NCBI GenBank assembly: GCA_902768605.1
Contig: CACXLY010000079.1
Location: forward strand, 1-10,662
Direction of reading: 5' to 3'
Length of the DNA stretch: 10,662 nt
DNA from: an uncultured Bacteroidales bacterium
Lineage (GTDB): Bacteria > Bacteroidota > Bacteroidia > Bacteroidales > Bacteroidaceae
Shown: piece after piece, positions 6,798-10,662 of the stretch
Layout: every line of letters starts with the position of its first letter
How positions within the stretch are numbered: position 1 is the first letter of the stretch
Notes under the pieces: generated by a model
The model's input: only the letters and a program-made list of their open reading frames with translations
What the model was told of the DNA's origin: nothing
Database searches by the model: none
Program-made: the position numbers and the translations under genes

Positions 6798-8015
6798 ATG
6801 GAAGCAACGAAGCAATACATAGACTTCTTCGGAGAAGTGCAGACGACACTTGCTGCCCGTAGCTGCGACGAGATGAATGCTCAGCGCGAGGCTGCCCTGC
6901 AGACGTTCTCCGCACAGGGTTTCCCCTCTCAGAAAGTGGAACGCTATCGCTATGCGAAGGTCGAGGCAGACTTCTCCCCTAACTACGGCATTGCCCTCAC
7001 CCCGCTCAGCGGACCGCTCCCGCCCTACTGCTTCCGCATCGCAGAAGCCGACCCTCGCGTACGCGCGTTATATAATAAGGTATCAGACAATGGCGACAGC
7101 ATCGTTGCCCTCAACACGATGCTCTGCGTCGACACGCTCGTCGTGCATGTCCCCCGTGGCATACGCGTGGAGCATCCCATCCAAATCAGCAACATTCTCA
7201 AAGGAGAGCACGACACGATGGTCAGCCGACGCATCCTCATCGTGATGGAGGAGATGGCCGAGGCCGATGTCATCATCACCGACCGCGCTGCAAGTCAGAG
7301 CCGCTTCCTGACGAACCAGGTCATCGAGGTCGTGATGAAGGATGGCTCCCACCTCAGCCTTTACGAGATAGAAGAGACGCATCTGCTCTGCACCCGCTAC
7401 GGGAGCGTCTTCGTCCGGCAGGGCAGGAACAGCCGCCTGCATCATACCAGCCTGACGCTCTTCAACGGCCATACCCGCAACCGCCTCGATGTCATGTTGC
7501 AAGGCGAAGGGAGCGAGGTGACGGCGAACGGCTGCGTCATTGCCGACAAGATGCAGAGGGTGGACAACAACACGCTCATCGACCATCAAGTGCCTGCCTG
7601 CCAGTCGAGCGAGCTCTACAAGTACGTCCTCGACGACAGCGCCGTCGGTGCCTTTGCTGGCAAGGTGCTGGTCCGCGAGGGAGCGCAGAAGACAATGAGC
7701 AAAGAGACGAACGCCAACCTCTGCGCTACAAGTTCAGCCCGCATGTACACGCAGCCGATGCTCGAGATTTACGCCGACGACGTCCAGTGCAGTCACGGCA
7801 GCACAGTCGGGCAGATGGACGAGGCGGCGCTCTTCTACATGCGGCAGCGCGGCATTGACGAGCGCGAGGCTCGCCTGCTGCTAAAGGCCGCATTCATCAC
7901 CGAAGTCATCGAAACCATTCCCCTCGAATCGCTCCGCGACAGACTGCATATCGTCGTGGACAAAAGGCTGAGGGGCGAACTAAGCAAGTGCGAAGGATGC
8001 AAGCTATGCAAGTAA
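6798..8015 (+). CDS. sufD: Fe-S cluster assembly protein SufD
   Basis: SufD is the SufB paralogue that completes the cytoplasmic SufBC2D scaffold and takes part in iron entry and cluster formation at the SufB-SufD interface. The 405-residue product shows a variable N-terminal part (KVERYRYAKVEADFSPNYG), the beta-helix core (VPRGIRVEHPIQI, YEIEETHLLCTRYGSVFVRQGRNSRLHHTSLTLF) and the diagnostic C-terminal block QCSHGSTVGQMDEAALFYMRQRGI. His333 in CSHGSTVGQ corresponds to E. coli His360, which faces the SufB cysteine. The family sits beside SufB but lacks its sulfur-accepting cysteine. The ATG at 6798 is preceded by GAAAAGG, very close to the start. Unusually, the protein ends in a cysteine-rich tail CEGCKLCK (C-x2-C-x2-C), encoded in the overlap with sufS. 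That tail could bind metal, or it may be a lineage trait. Confidence 0.95.
   Translation: MEATKQYIDFFGEVQTTLAARSCDEMNAQREAALQTFSAQGFPSQKVERYRYAKVEADFSPNYGIALTPLSGPLPPYCFRIAEADPRVRALYNKVSDNGDSIVALNTMLCVDTLVVHVPRGIRVEHPIQISNILKGEHDTMVSRRILIVMEEMAEADVIITDRAASQSRFLTNQVIEVVMKDGSHLSLYEIEETHLLCTRYGSVFVRQGRNSRLHHTSLTLFNGHTRNRLDVMLQGEGSEVTANGCVIADKMQRVDNNTLIDHQVPACQSSELYKYVLDDSAVGAFAGKVLVREGAQKTMSKETNANLCATSSARMYTQPMLEIYADDVQCSHGSTVGQMDEAALFYMRQRGIDEREARLLLKAAFITEVIETIPLESLRDRLHIVVDKRLRGELSKCEGCKLCK
7992..7997 (+). promoter_or_regulatory. Ribosome binding site deciding the sufS start
   Basis: GAAGGA lies 8 bases before the ATG at 8006, inside the end of sufD. It favours 8006 over the GTG at 7988 and the ATG at 7997. 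A clear Shine-Dalgarno is rare in this window, which fits translational coupling of sufS to sufD. Confidence 0.55.
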
Positions 8016-9244
8016 ATCACCCCCTTCCTTTAAGTGAGGACTGGAGAGGGCATTTCCCCATCCTGGGCAAAGTGCTCTACGGGAAGTATCCCCTTGTCTA
8101 TCTCGACAATGCTGCAACGACGCAAAAGCCGCGGCAGGTCGTGGAGGCCATGACGGAGGAGTATTACAACGTCAATGCCAACGTGCATCGCGGCGTGCAC
8201 TTCCTCTCGCAGAAGGCCACCGAGCTGCACGAAGCGTCGAGAGAGACCGTGCGACGTTTCCTCGGAGCCCGCAGTACGCAGGAAATTGTCTTTACCCGCG
8301 GCACGACGGAGAGCATCAACCTCGTGGCCTCCTGCTTCGGGCAGGCATTCATGAAGGAGGGTGACGAGGTTATTCTCAGCGAGATGGAGCACCACAGCAA
8401 CATCGTCTCGTGGCAACTCCTGCAAGCCCGAAAGGGCATCCGTCTGCGTGTCGTCCCCATCACTGACGATGGCCGTCTCATCATGGAGGAGTACGAGAAG
8501 CTCTTCAACGAACGTACGAAAATCGTGAGCATCACCCACGTCAGCAATGTCCTCGGCACGGTAAATCCCGTCGGGGACATCATCAGGATTGCCCACGAGC
8601 ACGGCGTCCCCGTCCTCATCGACGGCGCTCAGAGCACACCCCACATGCCCATCGACGTGCAGGCCCTCGACTGTGACTTCTTCGCTTTCAGCGGTCACAA
8701 GATATACGGCCCGACCGGCATCGGCGTCCTCTACGGCAAAGAGAAGTGGCTGGACCGCATCCCGCCATACATGGGCGGCGGCGAGATGATAAAGAACGTC
8801 AGCTTCGAGAAGACGACTTTCAACGAGCTGCCCTACAAGTTCGAAGCAGGCACACCCGACTATGTGGCATCTACCGGCCTGGCCCGCGCGCTCGACTTTG
8901 TCAGTTCCATAGGCTTCGATGCCATTCAAGCCCATGAACGCGACCTCACGGCCTACGCCATGCAGCGCCTCATGGAGGTGGAGGGCATGAAGATTTACGG
9001 GCCAAGCATCGAGGAGCACGACGCCGTCATCTCCTTCCAGGTGGGTAACATCCACCACCTCGACATGGGCACGCTGCTCGACCGCCTCGGCATCGCCGTC
9101 CGCACAGGCCACCATTGTGCCGAGCCTCTCATGCGTCGCCTGGGCATCGAGGGCACCTGCCGCGCCAGCTTCGCCCTCTACAACACACGCCAGGACATCG
9201 ATGCACTTGTCGCCGGCATACAGCGCGTCAGCCAGATGTTTTAG
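8006..9244 (+). CDS. sufS: Cysteine desulfurase SufS (type II, PLP-dependent)
   Basis: SufS removes sulfur from L-cysteine, giving alanine and an enzyme persulfide that feeds the SufBCD scaffold in the cytoplasm. With the start at 8006 the product has 412 residues (E. coli SufS 406). Seen in order: YLDNAATTQKP, the cofactor region TRGTTESINLVA, HHSNIVSWQ, DGAQSTPHMPIDVQ (Asp and Gln that contact PLP), the Schiff-base Lys232 in SGHKIYGPTGIG, and the active-site Cys371 in RTGHHCAEPLM, the short loop of type II enzymes. A RASFALYNT block near the end is also typical. It overlaps sufD by ten bases, which suggests translational coupling, and it is the last gene of the sufCDS unit. A sulfur-transfer partner (SufE or SufU) is not in the window. 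The gene is intact. The start could also be 7997 or 7988. Confidence 0.96.
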   Translation: MQVNHPLPLSEDWRGHFPILGKVLYGKYPLVYLDNAATTQKPRQVVEAMTEEYYNVNANVHRGVHFLSQKATELHEASRETVRRFLGARSTQEIVFTRGTTESINLVASCFGQAFMKEGDEVILSEMEHHSNIVSWQLLQARKGIRLRVVPITDDGRLIMEEYEKLFNERTKIVSITHVSNVLGTVNPVGDIIRIAHEHGVPVLIDGAQSTPHMPIDVQALDCDFFAFSGHKIYGPTGIGVLYGKEKWLDRIPPYMGGGEMIKNVSFEKTTFNELPYKFEAGTPDYVASTGLARALDFVSSIGFDAIQAHERDLTAYAMQRLMEVEGMKIYGPSIEEHDAVISFQVGNIHHLDMGTLLDRLGIAVRTGHHCAEPLMRRLGIEGTCRASFALYNTRQDIDALVAGIQRVSQMF

Positions 9245-9295
9245 CCTGGTTTGCTAACGCAGCACGTGACGTTTGCAAACCGCTCTCGGCACGAT

Positions 9296-9335
9296 AAAAA
9301 AAGAGCGTGCTCTTCCATTTGGAGGGGCACGCTCT
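9296..9335 (-). terminator. Terminator hairpin between sufS and pnp
   Basis: AGAGCGTGC (9302-9310) and GCACGCTCT (9327-9335) form a perfect 9-bp stem. Read on the minus strand it is followed by seven T (A-run 9296-9302), so it is a good terminator for pnp. On the plus strand RNA the stem can be extended by six pairs (9311-9316 with 9321-9326, including three G-U) to a four-base loop, but no T-run follows. It may still give the sufS mRNA a stable 3' end. Confidence 0.88.
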
Positions 9336-9356
9336 CGTTATCTTAGGACTGCTGTC

Positions 9357-10661
9357 TTACTCAGCAGCAGGCTCTTCGCCACGCTCGGGACGGGGACGGC
9401 GTTCGCCGCGTTCGGGACGGGGACGACGCTCGCCACGTTCACCACGTTCCGGGCGGGGACGGCGTTCGCGCTCACGCTCTACATAGCCTTCGGGCTTCTC
9501 AATCAGGGCACGGCGGCTGAGCTTGAACTTGCCGGTCTTCGGGTCAATCTCAAGCAGTTTGACTTTCAGCTTGTCGCCCTCCTTGATGCCTGCCTCCTCG
9601 ACGGTCTCGAGGCGCTTCCAGTCAATCTCGCTGATATGGAGCAAGCCGTCCTTGCCGGGCATGAACTCCACGAAGCAACCGTAAGGCATAATGCTGCGGA
9701 CGGTGCCTTCATAGACTTCGCCTATCTCGGGCACGGCGACGATGGCCTTAATCTTCGCAATGGCTGCATCGATGACGTCCTTGTTGGGACCGCTCACCTG
9801 AATCTTGCCGACGCCGTCTTCCTCGTCGATGGCAATGGTGGCGCCTGTCTCTTCCTGCATACCCTGGATAATCTTTCCACCCGGGCCGATGACGGCACCG
9901 ATGAATTCCTTCGGGATGATCATCTGCTCGATGCGAGGTACGTGAGGCTTCAGCTCTGGACGCGGCTTGTCGAGCGTCTTCATCATCTCAGCGAGGATAT
10001 GTTCGCGGCCTGCCTTTGCCTGCATGAGTGCCTTCTCGAGAATCTCATAGCTGAGGCCGTCGCACTTGATATCCATCTGCGTAGCGGTCAGGCCATTCGG
10101 CGTGCCTGTGGTCTTGAAGTCCATGTCGCCGAGGTGGTCCTCGTCGCCGAGGATGTCAGAGAGCACGGCGTACTTGTCCTCGCCGGGATTCTTGATGAGA
10201 CCCATAGCGATGCCGCTGACGGGAGACTTGATGGGCACACCGGCATCCATCAATGCCAAACAACCTGCACAGGTGCTGGCCATTGAGCTGGAGCCGTTGC
10301 TCTCCAGGATGTCGCTCACCACGCGGATGGTGTAGGGGAAGTCCTTCGGGAGCTGTCCCTTCAGGCCGCGCCAAGCGAGATGGCCGTGACCGATCTCACG
10401 ACGACCTACGCCGCGCTGTGCCTTTGCCTCGCCTGTCGAGAAGGGCGGGAAGTTGTAGTGGAGCAGGAACTTCTGGTATTCACGGACAAGCACATCGTCG
10501 ATGAGCTTCTCGTCGAGCTTCGTTCCCAGCGTACATGTTGCCAGCGACTGGGTCTCGCCGCGGGTGAAGATGGCACTGCCGTGAGGTCCGGGCAGCGGGC
10601 TTACCTCGCACCAGATGGGGCGAATATCGGTAGTCTTACGGCCGTCGAGGCGAATGCCTTC
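9357..10661 (-). CDS. pnp: Polynucleotide phosphorylase, C-terminal two-thirds (5' end outside window)
   Basis: PNPase degrades RNA from the 3' end using phosphate and can also add nucleotides; it acts in cytoplasmic mRNA turnover. The frame is open to the right edge ([20 protein letters not shown]), so 434 codons plus the stop are seen and the first RNase PH domain is missing. Present in order: the second RNase PH core ([57 protein letters not shown] with the catalytic Asp pair), the KH domain ([20 protein letters not shown]) and the S1 domain ([32 protein letters not shown]). The protein then ends in a charged tail with repeats of RRPRPERGE. The gene converges on sufS, with a terminator hairpin between. 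A long plus-strand open frame (9273-10286) over it is a shadow. The identification is certain; start and promoter lie outside the window. Confidence 0.97.
   Translation of the reverse strand, partial: EGIRLDGRKTTDIRPIWCEVSPLPGPHGSAIFTRGETQSLATCTLGTKLDEKLIDDVLVREYQKFLLHYNFPPFSTGEAKAQRGVGRREIGHGHLAWRGLKGQLPKDFPYTIRVVSDILESNGSSSMASTCAGCLALMDAGVPIKSPVSGIAMGLIKNPGEDKYAVLSDILGDEDHLGDMDFKTTGTPNGLTATQMDIKCDGLSYEILEKALMQAKAGREHILAEMMKTLDKPRPELKPHVPRIEQMIIPKEFIGAVIGPGGKIIQGMQEETGATIAIDEEDGVGKIQVSGPNKDVIDAAIAKIKAIVAVPEIGEVYEGTVRSIMPYGCFVEFMPGKDGLLHISEIDWKRLETVEEAGIKEGDKLKVKLLEIDPKTGKFKLSRRALIEKPEGYVERERERRPRPERGERGERRPRPERGERRPRPERGEEPAAE
9360..9479 (-). repeat. Arg/Glu/Pro-rich repeat tail of PNPase
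   Basis: The last 40 residues of PNPase consist of ERERE followed by three copies of RRPRPERGE (the first separated from the second by RGE) and EPAAE. The DNA repeats too: GGGACGGGGACG-type strings recur on the plus strand with period near 27-36 bases. The tail is predicted to be disordered and strongly charged, and arginine-glycine-rich ends often add RNA or protein contacts. Copy number may vary between strains. Confidence 0.85.
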
Positions 10662-10662
10662 G

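Noticed and set aside
8030..9115. 361-codon minus-strand frame over sufS
   Set aside because: Antisense shadow of sufS, with no motif and no promoter.
9273..10286. 337-codon plus-strand frame over pnp
   Set aside because: Shadow of pnp; the minus strand carries PNPase, KH and S1 motifs.

Overview
The window looks like chromosomal DNA of a GC-rich Bacteroidota, most likely a Prevotella-type member of the Bacteroidales. Four things support this. The infB-cvpA-suf gene order is one I associate with this group. The promoters are of the Bacteroidota kind (TAnnTTTG at -7) rather than TATAAT. Strong Shine-Dalgarno sequences are mostly absent. There is also a decayed surface-protein gene of the GLUG/BspA repeat type that is common in Prevotella. 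The species assignment is inference, because no rRNA gene is present.

Layout, left to right: the 3' end of infB (translation initiation factor IF-2); a 25-bp inverted repeat built from 7-bp units; cvpA (four-helix membrane protein); a 776-base stretch without a credible gene that carries a 22-bp tandem repeat; sufB with its own promoter; a self-contained transcription unit of about 2.5 kb (promoter, broken surface-protein gene, 48-residue small ORF, strong terminator); sufC with a new promoter; a 77-base spacer made largely of short tandem repeats; sufD; sufS overlapping the end of sufD; a terminator hairpin; and, on the opposite strand, the 3' two-thirds of pnp (polynucleotide phosphorylase).

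SufB, SufC and SufD form the scaffold-ATPase complex on which Fe-S clusters are assembled, and SufS supplies the sulfur from cysteine. All four keep the residues known to be needed in the E. coli proteins, so the pathway looks functional. SufA, SufE and SufU are not in the window.

The main oddity is that the usually compact sufBCDS operon is split: a surface-protein cassette now lies between sufB and sufC. The cassette's main gene has two in-frame stop codons and a one-base frameshift, so it appears to be a fossil. Because the cassette ends in a strong terminator, sufCDS probably depends on its own promoter. I see no defence system, CRISPR array, transposase or phage gene, and nothing that clearly amounts to an undescribed system.
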